Assembly (NCBI GenBank): GCA_910575585.1 | Contig: CAJTGF010000002.1 | Span: 147,794-211,793, forward strand | Direction: 5' to 3' | Source of the DNA: Clostridiaceae bacterium | GTDB lineage: Bacteria; Bacillota; Clostridia; Lachnospirales; Lachnospiraceae | Length of the DNA stretch: 64,000 nt | Shown here: one piece after another, positions 1-8,770 of the stretch | Numbering within the stretch: position 1 is the stretch's first letter | Layout: every line of letters begins with the position of its first letter | The notes under the pieces: model-generated | Databases searched by the model: none | Told to the model about the DNA's origin: nothing | What the model saw: only the letters and a program-made list of their open reading frames with translations | Program-made: the position numbers and the translations under genes

Positions 1-788
1 AGGGTGACCGCCGAGCCGGAAAAGGTAAAGTTCCCGGTCTCAAGGCAGGACTGCGCAAAGGCGATATCGCCCCTCACGCCCTCCGCCTCCCCTTCCGAAA
101 GGTACAGCGGGAGCATATCCAATACAGACTGCGGCACGGAGGGATTTTTCTTTTTCAGATAGGATTTCATCTGCTCCGTCGTGGCCTGCGCTTTCCCCAT
201 AATGGCGGTAAGGGAATCCTCCGCCGAGCCGCCCTTCATCGCCGCTTTGATGTCTTTTCTAAACTGCTCCATCGACAATCCAAACTTAGACCATAAATGC
301 TCCACGTCCCCGTGGTTGCTGGCAATGCCTCTTTTACATCCCTCGGAATGGGAAATCACCACGCCATCCGCAAGTGGGTCCAAACGGAACTGCTGACAGA
401 GATGTGCAAACAATTCCACTGCATATCTGTAGGTGGCAAGCACATGGGCTTTCGTATTCTCCCCGTCCCCGGTTTCCGCCCAGCTTGCGCCGCCTACATA
501 TTTAATGGTGGCAGGCTCCGTCATCTCCACACCGATATGGGTATTGTTTGCACCGCCTCCGCAGTGCCACCCACGGAAATCCCACGGGAGCAGTTGGTAC
601 ACGTCCCCGTCCGGCTCTACGATGGCATGGACGCAGGCATTGGCGTCAGCCCTGTTCCAGTTCTTCATGAACGCATCCGCCTTTGGCTGCGGGCATCCCA
701 CCGAATGGATCATAAGACCTTTCACGGTGATGTGCCTCCCCGCCTTATAACAGCCAGACTCTGTAAGGTAATTCTTTATCAGATTCAT
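1..788 (-). CDS. Phage endolysin: N-acetylmuramoyl-L-alanine amidase, 3' end outside window
   Basis: Translating the minus strand from ATG 788 gives 262 residues running off the left edge. The first ~170 residues look like an Amidase_2/PGRP-type amidase that cuts the MurNAc-L-Ala bond of peptidoglycan: an early MIHSVGCPQPKADAF stretch, RGWHCGGGANNTHIGVEM, and a late VVISHSEGCKRGIASNH carrying candidate zinc ligands. A linker follows (MKGGSAEDSLTAIMGKAQ), then the start of a second domain (DIAFAQSCLETGNFTFSGSA) that resembles the glucosaminidase modules seen in such endolysins, so the enzyme may be bifunctional. It is the last visible gene of the prophage lysis module, after the holin and a small basic protein. 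The start follows a GAGAGGG purine run. Domain family is recognised; the second domain is inferred from a partial sequence. Confidence 0.85.
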   Translation of the reverse strand, partial: MNLIKNYLTESGCYKAGRHITVKGLMIHSVGCPQPKADAFMKNWNRADANACVHAIVEPDGDVYQLLPWDFRGWHCGGGANNTHIGVEMTEPATIKYVGGASWAETGDGENTKAHVLATYRYAVELFAHLCQQFRLDPLADGVVISHSEGCKRGIASNHGDVEHLWSKFGLSMEQFRKDIKAAMKGGSAEDSLTAIMGKAQATTEQMKSYLKKKNPSVPQSVLDMLPLYLSEGEAEGVRGDIAFAQSCLETGNFTFSGSAVT

Positions 789-814
789 TCCATTTCCCTC
801 TCTTTCCGCGCACG

Positions 815-838
815 AAAAAAGCACCGCCGCAGCGATGC
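815..838 (-). terminator. Intercistronic Rho-independent terminator before the endolysin
   Basis: On the minus strand GCATCGC-TGCG-GCGGTGC forms a 7-bp stem with one G-U pair and is followed by TTTTTT. It lies between the small basic protein and the endolysin, so it may attenuate rather than end the late operon. Confidence 0.6.
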
Positions 839-857
839 CCTTCCAAAAATTATCCTG

Positions 858-1157
858 TTATCTTTCCATCCGTCTCAGCATGGCGCGGCACACCTGCCTT
901 GCCCTCTTTTTCAGCGGGCGTTTCCATCTGCGGATGGATGCCGCTTTGGTGTGGTTCCTCGACCAGCCGCCGTAATCCTCCAGCGTGTACTTCCCATGCT
1001 GTTCCATCTCTCCGTATGCCCTCATCCTTAAGCCCTCCGTCCCTGTATTCCGGTTCCCCCGGTCACAGACATGTTCGCTCTGGACGGGCATAATAGCAAG
1101 CGGGAATGGAACCATAAACTGCACAAACATCATCTGAAAATTTGTGCAGCATATCAT
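858..1157 (-). CDS. Small basic phage protein of the lysis module, function unknown
   Basis: A 99-residue protein whose start overlaps the holin stop by four bases (ATGA), which supports translation and the chosen start. The N-terminal third is hydrophobic with Met and Phe; the C-terminal half is strongly basic (GWSRNHTKAASIRRWKRPL, then KKRARQVCRAMLRRMER). Similar short proteins accompany holin and endolysin in Clostridia prophages, from memory; no function is assigned here. The basic tail could bind nucleic acid, but that is a guess. An alternative start at an internal Met (MRAYGEMEQHGKYTL) would give about 56 residues. Confidence 0.65.
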   Translation of the reverse strand: MICCTNFQMMFVQFMVPFPLAIMPVQSEHVCDRGNRNTGTEGLRMRAYGEMEQHGKYTLEDYGGWSRNHTKAASIRRWKRPLKKRARQVCRAMLRRMER

Positions 1158-1558
1158 TCCTCTTTTTCCTCCCGTAACTGCTCCAACACGGCCTTTAGCT
1201 TCCCCGGAATGGGCAGCCCCGTCCGGGCGGCATTCTCCAGGATGGAAATGCCTTCATTGGAAAGGTAAAAGAAGATGACCGCCGTCCGCAGGACGCTCCC
1301 CTCCCGGATGACGTGGGCGTCTATGATATGCCCCACCGCCACAAGGCTGAAAATAATGACCTTCTTGAAGATGCCCTTGAATCCCACTTCGCTGGAGAGC
1401 TTCTTCTCCACCGCTGCCGCCATCAATCCCGTGGCATAATCCACGATGACAAACACCACCAAAGCATAAAGGAAGCCGTCAAAGCCTCCCATGACCGCGC
1501 CCAGCGCACCGCCGAGCGCCGCGAACGCATACTGCGCCGCCTCGATAAAATTCTTCAT
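1154..1558 (-). CDS. Phage holin (toxin secretion/phage lysis holin family)
   Basis: A 134-residue membrane protein with hydrophobic segments around residues 10-24, 28-48 (FLYALVVFVIVDYATGLMAA), 65-80 and 88-105, and a charged C-terminus (KLKAVLEQLREEKEE). Length, the DYATGLMAA motif and position before the endolysin fit the Clostridium-type holin_4 family, which makes the lesion that releases endolysin. The start is preceded by GGAGGAACTGGA, an excellent ribosome binding site. The downstream gene overlaps by four bases. Confidence 0.9.
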   Translation of the reverse strand: MKNFIEAAQYAFAALGGALGAVMGGFDGFLYALVVFVIVDYATGLMAAAVEKKLSSEVGFKGIFKKVIIFSLVAVGHIIDAHVIREGSVLRTAVIFFYLSNEGISILENAARTGLPIPGKLKAVLEQLREEKEE

Positions 1559-1585
1559 TCCAGTTCCTCCTTCAAATCTGACATC

Positions 1586-1608
1586 AAAAAAAGCACCTCA
1601 TAGGGTGC
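1586..1608 (-). terminator. Short terminator hairpin upstream of the holin
   Basis: The minus strand has GCACC-CTATGA-GGTGC followed by seven T. The stem is only 5 bp, so this is a weak terminator or attenuator between the tail fibre and the holin. Confidence 0.45.
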
Positions 1609-1616
1609 AGTTACTG

Positions 1617-3740
1617 TTACGCGCATTCCACATACCGGATGAATGCCCTGCCGTTCCCCTCGTTCACCCCTGCCTCGGTCTCTGCGGGGTAATATTTCCC
1701 GTTGTGGGTGAATGGCGCGACACCGTCCACATAGCCGGAACCGCCTGCGCCGGACTGCCCGTACATTCCATAGTTCCCGCCGAACCATCCGCCACCGCCG
1801 CCGGAAGAAGCGGCACTGCTTGATGAATAATAATCCCCCATGCCAAAGTTTTCAGACGGGCTGCTCCCCGTGGAAATCTGCCGGCCTCCCAATGCGCCGC
1901 CGGAGCCGTTCCCGCCACGCTCCCCGCCGCCGTCTCCTCCCTTGTGGGCTGTGCCGTTGTCTATCCCGCCGCCACCGCCGCCTCCCGCCACGATCAGGAT
2001 GCTGGAGCGGTTGGCATAGGACGGCCCGCTGGAACTGTTCGTGCCAAGTCCATAAGGTTTTGTGGCCACATGGGTGGAACCGCCGCCTCCTGCCCCGTAC
2101 TGCTTGCTGCTGGCATAATTGTAACCGTTCCCGCCTCCGTTCGCCCCATAAGATGTGCCTTTCGGTGATCCGCCGTTATAGACATAGATCACTTCATCCT
2201 TCTTCATCTTCTTATAACCTTTGGAATGGCCGCCAAGCCCTCCCTCCGCCACAAGGGAATCCACCTTCGCCGCAGCGCCGGATGCGCCCCACACTTCAAA
2301 CTCATAGATGCCGTCCTGGGGGATAACAAACTGCACATAATTCCCTGTGTAGGGGAAGTCATACTCCGTGGTCACCCACATGGCATAGAGCGTGGCCCCG
2401 GCAGGGAACACGCCTTTCTCTCCCGGCTTATAGGACGGTGTGGAAAGGGAGTCTATGCTCCATCCGCAGAAGGACATATTCTTTCTCGTGTAGGGGCTTG
2501 CCGGGACCGTGGTAGGTTCGCTCTGGGAATTCCCGTTGTTGTAATAACAAAAAGCGGTAAAGGACTCCGCCGAACCGCTCCCGGCCAGAGTGCCGCCGTT
2601 CGGCATCAGCCCTATGATCATCTGCTTTTTGAACACCGCATAGAGCGTGACGGGTTCTTCACTGCTGATGATAAACTCGGAAAGCACTTTCTTTTCCGCC
2701 TGCTCATCCTGCCGCCACCCTACAAAAGAATATCCCTCCAGAGAGGCGGGCGGTGCGGCGGCAATGGCGTCCTCCCTGTCCGGCACAGTCCTTTCTAATG
2801 CATACCCCGTGTCGATCTGATACGTCACCTTAACGCCAGCCGCATACACCTTGTCCTCGCCTACGAAAATCCGCGTCACCCTTTTTGTGGCTTCATCCTC
2901 ATAACAGAGGTAAATGGTGGTGGCGCTGTAGCTTTCCATTGCCCGGTACTCGTCAAGGCTCACCAGTTTCATCACAAGCCCGGTGCTGCTCATCATCTCC
3001 GCCACTTTTTCGTCCAGAGTCTGCACAGATTCCCCAAGGGATGCATTGGAAGAAATAACACCGTCCAGCTCCCCGATGATGTTCCTTGCAGTAAATACCG
3101 CGGTTCCGTCTAAAACCCTGTCCCCCACTTTGGTGATCCTCGAATACCCGGAAGGCTCCGATGCCGCCGTGGTGCCTGCCTGTGTGCATACAAAAGTCGC
3201 CCAGCCCGGAGCGCCTACTGCGGTCACCGCATCACCAACAGCATAAGAGGTTGCGCGGGTGAGCGTCTCCCCGCCGCCCCCGCCGCCCCCGCTCCCGGCT
3301 TTCAGCGTGGGAAACACCTTTGTCAGCCCGTCCAATCCTGCGGAAGATACGGTGAAGATGGCAAGTTCCAGATCGTAGGAAGAATTGTTGTAATTGATGT
3401 TCACATCCGCGTCCAGCGGCGGAAGCTCCACTGCCGCCTGCGCCAGTATCTTGATGGGTTCATCCGCATTGGATAAATCGAGATGGATATACACCCGCCC
3501 CTGCAATGTCTCCCCCACATCCGCAAGGCGCACGTCTATCTCCGTTTCATACACTTCAAAGAACCGCCCCCGTATCATGCCAAAGCCCTGCGAGATGTGC
3601 AGCACATTCCCTCTGGCATACGTCACTTCGCAGCCTTTGAAGATGCCACTGCCGGGGATCGCCGTCTCGTAGATGATGGCGTCATCCTGCGGTGTGACAT
3701 TGCCGCCCTTATAGGTTTTCAGTGTGATATTATCAGCCAT
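1617..3740 (-). CDS. Tail fibre/receptor-binding protein with InlB repeats and a glycine-rich end
   Basis: A 707-residue structural protein. Residues 1-150 resemble the attachment region of baseplate-upper or fibre proteins (MADNITLKTYKGGNVTPQDD start). A Gly8 linker follows near residue 157. Residues ~300-455 hold two InlB B-repeat-like modules, visible as EGYSFVGWRQDEQ...VTLYAVF and KNMSFCGWSIDS...ATLYAMW. The last ~250 residues are very glycine-rich with GGGGGWFGGNYGMYGQSGAG-type stretches and end in a C-terminal NGRAFIRYVECA strand. Such glycine-rich domains are common in secreted and fibre proteins. The place between Tal-like hub and holin supports host recognition. The actual receptor is unknown. 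Confidence 0.75.
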   Translation of the reverse strand: MADNITLKTYKGGNVTPQDDAIIYETAIPGSGIFKGCEVTYARGNVLHISQGFGMIRGRFFEVYETEIDVRLADVGETLQGRVYIHLDLSNADEPIKILAQAAVELPPLDADVNINYNNSSYDLELAIFTVSSAGLDGLTKVFPTLKAGSGGGGGGGETLTRATSYAVGDAVTAVGAPGWATFVCTQAGTTAASEPSGYSRITKVGDRVLDGTAVFTARNIIGELDGVISSNASLGESVQTLDEKVAEMMSSTGLVMKLVSLDEYRAMESYSATTIYLCYEDEATKRVTRIFVGEDKVYAAGVKVTYQIDTGYALERTVPDREDAIAAAPPASLEGYSFVGWRQDEQAEKKVLSEFIISSEEPVTLYAVFKKQMIIGLMPNGGTLAGSGSAESFTAFCYYNNGNSQSEPTTVPASPYTRKNMSFCGWSIDSLSTPSYKPGEKGVFPAGATLYAMWVTTEYDFPYTGNYVQFVIPQDGIYEFEVWGASGAAAKVDSLVAEGGLGGHSKGYKKMKKDEVIYVYNGGSPKGTSYGANGGGNGYNYASSKQYGAGGGGSTHVATKPYGLGTNSSSGPSYANRSSILIVAGGGGGGGIDNGTAHKGGDGGGERGGNGSGGALGGRQISTGSSPSENFGMGDYYSSSSAASSGGGGGWFGGNYGMYGQSGAGGSGYVDGVAPFTHNGKYYPAETEAGVNEGNGRAFIRYVECA

Positions 3741-3751
3741 TCTCCTGCCTC

Positions 3752-4810
3752 CTAAATCTTAGTCAAATCCAGCCGCACCGTGCCGAACACCAGCTTTGTA
3801 TTTTTGCCACGCTCCCTGCCCGTGAGGATGCTGCGGTAACTCTCCCCATCCGATATGATGTCCGCCACCTGCCCGAATTCCAGTTCTTCCGGCTTCACCA
3901 AAGCGTCACCGTTCATCATGGTAAGTTCGATTAAATTTGAATAGGATAAATTTGCGAACTTGTTATGGGCGGCGCTGATCGCAGCGCTCTCAAAGCTGCT
4001 CCCCTCCTCATGGGAAACCGCCTGCATCTCACACACCACCGGGGTAATGCGGTCACGGTCTTTCGTGTCATAGCCAAGATCGGGATGAAGGTAATAAATC
4101 CGGGTATTGGAATAATCCTCTGCATCATAAATGATGATTTTATTCACATCCGCGCTGACCTGCTTGATGGTGACGCTCTTTTTGATGATGTTCGGCAGGT
4201 CGCTCTCTATGGTGATGATGCCAGCCGCCGCCCTGCCCACAATGATCTGCACTTCCCGGTTCTGGATATCCAGCTTTGTCTTTACAAGGATGCTGTACTT
4301 TTCCATTGCCGGAATGATCACGGAATCAATGAGGTTTACAATGTTGTAATGTCCACCCTTATCGGAGGGCGTGATGTGCAGGCTCCAGTCCTTTGTGGCC
4401 GTTGCCGCCATAACCGAAAGCCCTTTGATATTCTGCATCCCATCCTCATTGGTGATGAACATTTCACGGATGCGGTCACAGATAAACTGCTCCATGCTCC
4501 CCTGCCCCTGCAGGTCTACATCGAAAAGCACATCCGTATTGAGCAGCTCCATCAATGGCTTGTAGGAAATGGTCTGTAACTTCTTTGACTTGTCCGTTCC
4601 ATACCCTATTTCCGTCACGATTCCGGCATACTCTTCATTTCCTCTGCTGATGCGGATGTAATCCTGCTTTTTCACACCGGGCAGGGCAAGCACCGTGACC
4701 GTGTTCCCATCGGAAGATAGATAGTCCTCTTTGTAGGTGATCTCATTTACATTTGTATTTCCCACCATCTCAAAATCCTGCGTGAATATCTCCACGTTAT
4801 ACGGTCTCAT
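3752..4810 (-). CDS. Tail hub/tail-associated protein (Tal or gp37-like, prophage endopeptidase tail family)
   Basis: A 352-residue protein downstream of the distal tail protein, in the position of the siphophage Tal/hub. It begins MRPYNVEIFTQDFEMVGN and keeps the hub-like pattern NEITYKEDYLSSDGNTVTV followed by KQDYIRISRGNEEYAGIV. No separate lytic domain is visible. The start is set at ATG 4810 because AGGGGAGG lies 6-9 bases upstream; a longer reading to 4837 would place the ribosome site inside the gene. The start overlaps the preceding stop by 14 bases. It probably caps the tail tube and anchors the fibre. Confidence 0.75.
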   Translation of the reverse strand: MRPYNVEIFTQDFEMVGNTNVNEITYKEDYLSSDGNTVTVLALPGVKKQDYIRISRGNEEYAGIVTEIGYGTDKSKKLQTISYKPLMELLNTDVLFDVDLQGQGSMEQFICDRIREMFITNEDGMQNIKGLSVMAATATKDWSLHITPSDKGGHYNIVNLIDSVIIPAMEKYSILVKTKLDIQNREVQIIVGRAAAGIITIESDLPNIIKKSVTIKQVSADVNKIIIYDAEDYSNTRIYYLHPDLGYDTKDRDRITPVVCEMQAVSHEEGSSFESAAISAAHNKFANLSYSNLIELTMMNGDALVKPEELEFGQVADIISDGESYRSILTGRERGKNTKLVFGTVRLDLTKI

Positions 4811-5633
4811 AGCTGATCCTCCCCTCAACCATAACATTCAGAACATTCAGCCCCTCATGCACCACGGAAATGCGGTTGCTGCCGTACTGCAGGTGGAAGA
4901 ACCGCTCCGTGGTGAAATCGCACATCTGGTATCTGTCCGCCACCACCTCGTCACTGACGCCCCGCTCCGTGATGCTGTAGGGAATCTGCGTGGTGTCAAT
5001 GACCAGCTTATGCCCGTCCGGGATATTCCCTTCGTACCGCCCGGTCTCATATAGGACATTATTTACATAGTGCTTCCATACCGGGTTCGTGCAGGGGCCG
5101 TATACAGTCACTTTACATGGGCTGTCCCCGTGGCTGTCGCTGTCGATCATCAGCGTGTTCTGCGTCACATCCGCATAGGCATAGGTGTATTCGTATGGAT
5201 AGATTTTCCCGCCAATGGAGAGCGTCCCGCTGTAGCCGGAAACATTCTTATAAAACAGCCCGGTTGCCGTAAATGCAACTTCACAATCCAACCCCGCCCT
5301 GCCAGTGATTAACTCACTCTTTGCGATTTCCGTCATCCGCACCGGAACACGGAACGCCTCCTCCATCTCGTAGACGAGAGTGAGCGGCACCGCCCGGACG
5401 AACCGGGAAAAGGCTCTGTAGTTTTTGTATGCGTTTATCCCGCCAAAGAAAATGCGCCCGGTCATCACGCCCTGTGAGAATAATTCCTCCAGGGGGATGA
5501 AGTCCGTGCCAATCTGTTCATACTGTGTCCCGTCCTGATAGCCGAAGCCGCCGATGGAATGGAAAAAGGATGTCCGGGCGTTTAAGTCCCACGACATCTC
5601 TTCCCCGTTTATAAGCCTGAATTTCCTGATCAT
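4797..5633 (-). CDS. Distal tail protein (Dit family)
   Basis: A 278-residue protein immediately after the tape measure gene (four-base overlap) and before the hub. The start MIRKFRLINGEEMSWDLN, the N-terminal NYRAFSRFVRAVPLTLVYE segment and the beta-rich C-terminal half are typical of siphophage Dit proteins. Dit forms a hexamer joining the tail tube to the baseplate. Gene order tape measure-Dit-Tal-fibre is standard and strengthens the call. Confidence 0.8.
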   Translation of the reverse strand: MIRKFRLINGEEMSWDLNARTSFFHSIGGFGYQDGTQYEQIGTDFIPLEELFSQGVMTGRIFFGGINAYKNYRAFSRFVRAVPLTLVYEMEEAFRVPVRMTEIAKSELITGRAGLDCEVAFTATGLFYKNVSGYSGTLSIGGKIYPYEYTYAYADVTQNTLMIDSDSHGDSPCKVTVYGPCTNPVWKHYVNNVLYETGRYEGNIPDGHKLVIDTTQIPYSITERGVSDEVVADRYQMCDFTTERFFHLQYGSNRISVVHEGLNVLNVMVEGRISYETV

Positions 5634-8600
5634 GAATACGCCTTTCCCAGCTCCCGGTTCAGCCCGTCTGACAGTTCCCCGACCAGCACCCCGGAATCCA
5701 ATACCACCTGGCTGTTTGCCAATCGCGGCAGATACTTTGTTACCACTTCATACATGGCATCCAGCCTTGCCGCCAGTGAAGCATTCCCGTTCCCGCCATT
5801 CCCGGATGATGTGATGCTTTCCATTGCCCCCGCCTCTGGAATAAGCATCCCCGCCAGTTCCTTCATGGGGCCGGTCAGCTTCCCTAAATTCCCACGGATG
5901 CCTTTTCCGAGTAAATCAATCATATCCGGCATGAACGTGTGGAAGTTGGAAAGCGGCCCCTCGTCAGGCTCGGAGAAATGTAGGAAGGACGCAATCGTCC
6001 CCGCGATATCCTTCACACTGTCCACAAGACCGCTAATCTTGGACTTGATGCCGTCTATCAGCCCGCCAATGATATCCTTGCCCCACTGCAATGCCTGTGA
6101 GGGCAGGCTCTTGATAAAATTAATAGCCGCATCGAATCCACTCTTCACCGCCCCGGCGATTCCACTCATGGCATTTTTGATTCCTGAAAGCAGGCTGTTA
6201 AACACATTTACAACCGCATCTTTCAGGCCGCCCACGATACTGGTGACCGTGGACTTGATGGCGTTCCAGACGGAAGTTATGACCTCTTTTATCGCACCCA
6301 CCACGGAGCTTACTGCGGATTTGATGGCTTCCCATGCCGCCACAGCCACATTTTTTATCGCTTCAATCGCAGAGGACACCGCGCTCTTTATTGCTTCCCA
6401 TGCGGCAATGACCGCAGAACGTATCGCCTCCATTGCTGTGGAAATGGCATTCTTGATTGCCTCCCACGCAGAGACCACCACATCCTTGATGGCAGAAAGC
6501 ACCGCCGTCACTGCGGTTTTGATTGCCTCCCATACTGTGGTAATGACGTTTCTGATCGCCTCCATTACCGTGGTGACAGTATTCCGTATTGCCTCCCACG
6601 CAGAGGAAATGAAGGAGCCGATGGCATTTGTCACGGTCTCGATCACGGTTTTTATCGCATTCCATACCGTGGAAACCACCGTCTGTATCACATTCAGCAC
6701 GGTTGTAATGATCAGCTTATAGAACTCGAACCGCGCCACAATCAGCGTCTTTATCACATCCAGCACAGTCTGGAAGATATTTTTTATCCCTTCCCACAGG
6801 CCGCTAAAGAAATCTTTCAGCCCATTCCAGATGGACTGCGCCGCCCCGGTGATGGCGTTCCAGATGTTGGAAAAGAAGTCTTTCAGCCCATTCCATACCG
6901 CAACAGCCGCTTCTTTTATCACATTCCATAAATTTATCCAGAACTCACGGAATTCCTCGCAGTTATTCCATAAAGCCACGAAGATAGCTATTAATGCAGC
7001 TATGGCAGCGATCACTAAAGTGACCGGGTTTGCGGCGAGTATTCCCCACAGCGCACTTAAGCCTCCGCCGATACTGGAAATGCCGCCGATCAGTGTGGGG
7101 ATGAAGGTCATAATGCTGCCCACAGCCGACACAACTTTTCCTATGACGATAAGCACGGGGCCGATTGCCGCCGCAAGCAGGCCGATTGTGACGATGGTGT
7201 TCTTGGTGCCTTCATCCATGCCGTTGAGCTTGTCAACAAAGCCCTGCACCCATGTGACGATCTGGCGGATGGCAGGCATTAATATCTCACCAAAGGAAAT
7301 GGCAAGCTCCTCCAACTGGCTTTTCAGAATGGTAAGCTGCCCGGCAAGGTTATCCTGCATGGTTGCCGCCATCTCCGCAGACTTCCCGTCGCAGTTTGCT
7401 ATGGCGCTGCTCACCTTCTCGATATCCGCAGGGGCGGCGTTCATCAGTGCGAGGAATCCTGACATGGCGTTTTTACCTACCAAAGCCTCTGCCGCCGCTG
7501 CCTTCTCCGATTCCGACAATCCCCCGAATGCTGTCCGGCAGTCAGCCAGGATAGCACTCAAATCCCTCATGCTCCCGTCCGCATTGGTGGTGGCGATTGT
7601 GACCTCACCGATGCTCGAACCACAGATTTTTACTTCCCCGGAAAGGTTGCTCATAATGGTGCGGAGCGCGGTACCGGCCTGCGTGGACTTGATGCCTGCA
7701 TTTCCCATCAGCCCGATTGCCTCTGCGGTATCTTCCGCAGAAAAACCAAGCGCCCCGGCAATGGGCGCACAGTATTTGAAGGTCTCGCCCATCATGGAGA
7801 CGTTGGTATTGGCGTTACTGGATGCCGCCGCAAGGATATCCGCGAAATGCCCGGAATCTGCTGCGGTAAGGCCGAAAGCGGTAAGCGCATCCGTCACGAT
7901 ATCGGAGGTAGTTGCCAAATCTTCCCCGGATGCCGCGGCCAAATTCATGATGCCCTCGATGCCGGAGAGCATATCCGAAGTTTTCCAGCCGGCCATCGCC
8001 ATGTAGTTCATTGCCTCGGCTGCCTCCGATGCGGAGAACTTGGTCTTGCTCCCCATCTCGCGGGCTTTATCCCGCAGGGCTTCCAGCTCGCTCCCGGTTG
8101 CCCCGGAAACCGCCCCGACCTGGCTCATGGCAGTATCGAAATCAGCAGCAGTCTTTACCGCCATTGTGCCAAGCCCCACAATGGGCGCGGTCACGGTCTT
8201 GGTGAGGGTAGTGCCGACACCGGAAATCTTATCCCCAAGGTTCTTCAAGTCCTCCCCCACGGCGGCGATCTTCTGCACCGCCACCGCTGACTGGCTGGCC
8301 TGTTCTTCGAGGCTTTTCAGCCTTTCCTCGGTCTCGATAATCTCCCGCTGCAGCCCGTCATACTGCTCCTGTGTGATCTCGCCCTTTGCCAATGCCTCGT
8401 TTGCCTGTTCCGCAGCGGCTTTCAGGGTTTCCAGCTTTTCCTTCGTCTCCCGCACCGCATCCGCAAGGAGCCGGTGCTTCTGTGCCAGCAGTTCCGTGTT
8501 GCCGGGGTCCAGCTTTAAGAGCCGCTCCACGTCCCGTAACTGTGACTGCGTGGTGCGTATCTCCCCGTTTACCCCTTTCAGCGCGGCTGTCAGCTTTGTG

Positions 8601-8650
8601 GTGTCGCCGCCGATCTCCACCGTGATTCCCTGTATCCTTGACGCTCCCAC
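5630..8650 (-). CDS. Phage tail tape measure protein
   Basis: About 1,006 residues from the GTG at 8650. I chose this start because GGGGAGG lies upstream and the family begins ASRIQGITVEIGGDTTKL; an in-frame ATG at 8719 would translate through a terminator hairpin. Residues ~25-130 are coiled coil, then the TP901-type core (TAADFDTAMSQVGAVSG, SGEDLATTSDIVTDALTAFG). Hydrophobic segments follow around residues 495-600 (LIVIGKVVSAVGSIMTFIP, PVTLVIAAIAALIAIFVAL). From ~600 to 850 there are many repeats built on W-(E/N)-A-I-K. The protein sets tail length and enters the host on DNA ejection. Confidence 0.9.
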   Translation of the reverse strand: MGASRIQGITVEIGGDTTKLTAALKGVNGEIRTTQSQLRDVERLLKLDPGNTELLAQKHRLLADAVRETKEKLETLKAAAEQANEALAKGEITQEQYDGLQREIIETEERLKSLEEQASQSAVAVQKIAAVGEDLKNLGDKISGVGTTLTKTVTAPIVGLGTMAVKTAADFDTAMSQVGAVSGATGSELEALRDKAREMGSKTKFSASEAAEAMNYMAMAGWKTSDMLSGIEGIMNLAAASGEDLATTSDIVTDALTAFGLTAADSGHFADILAAASSNANTNVSMMGETFKYCAPIAGALGFSAEDTAEAIGLMGNAGIKSTQAGTALRTIMSNLSGEVKICGSSIGEVTIATTNADGSMRDLSAILADCRTAFGGLSESEKAAAAEALVGKNAMSGFLALMNAAPADIEKVSSAIANCDGKSAEMAATMQDNLAGQLTILKSQLEELAISFGEILMPAIRQIVTWVQGFVDKLNGMDEGTKNTIVTIGLLAAAIGPVLIVIGKVVSAVGSIMTFIPTLIGGISSIGGGLSALWGILAANPVTLVIAAIAALIAIFVALWNNCEEFREFWINLWNVIKEAAVAVWNGLKDFFSNIWNAITGAAQSIWNGLKDFFSGLWEGIKNIFQTVLDVIKTLIVARFEFYKLIITTVLNVIQTVVSTVWNAIKTVIETVTNAIGSFISSAWEAIRNTVTTVMEAIRNVITTVWEAIKTAVTAVLSAIKDVVVSAWEAIKNAISTAMEAIRSAVIAAWEAIKSAVSSAIEAIKNVAVAAWEAIKSAVSSVVGAIKEVITSVWNAIKSTVTSIVGGLKDAVVNVFNSLLSGIKNAMSGIAGAVKSGFDAAINFIKSLPSQALQWGKDIIGGLIDGIKSKISGLVDSVKDIAGTIASFLHFSEPDEGPLSNFHTFMPDMIDLLGKGIRGNLGKLTGPMKELAGMLIPEAGAMESITSSGNGGNGNASLAARLDAMYEVVTKYLPRLANSQVVLDSGVLVGELSDGLNRELGKAYS

Positions 8651-8670
8651 CCCCAAAGCACCTCCCCACG

Positions 8671-8694
8671 AAAAAAGGAAGCCAAAAGGCTCCC
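8671..8694 (-). terminator. Rho-independent terminator just before the tape measure gene
   Basis: On the minus strand GGGAGCC-TTTT-GGCTTCC forms a 7-bp stem with one G-U pair and is followed by TTTTTT. The tape measure ribosome binding site begins immediately afterwards. It is the second of two tandem terminators behind the DUF1835 cargo gene. Confidence 0.7.
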
Positions 8695-8707
8695 TGAAAA
8701 AATGCGC

Positions 8708-8740
8708 AAAAAAAGACACCTGCTGTTATGGCAAGTGCCT
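8708..8740 (-). terminator. Terminator behind the DUF1835 cargo gene
   Basis: On the minus strand GGCACTTGC-CATAACA-GCAGGTGTC forms a 9-bp stem with two wobble pairs and runs into seven T. It starts about 30 bases after the stop at 8771. Confidence 0.7.
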
Positions 8741-8770
8741 ATGTAAGAAATCTATTAAATTTTCCCAAAC

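Noticed and set aside
1555..1788. 77-codon Arg-rich minus-strand frame before the holin
   Set aside because: It lies in another frame of the glycine-rich end of the tail fibre; only the last bases serve as the holin ribosome site.
5754..6722. Long open frame of 322 codons on the plus strand
   Set aside because: It is antisense to the repetitive tape measure gene; composition mirrors the repeats (Ile/Ala/Ser-rich) and it has no ribosome site.
6831..8006. 391-codon plus-strand frame
   Set aside because: Also antisense to the tape measure gene; no motif, and the minus-strand gene fits family and operon.
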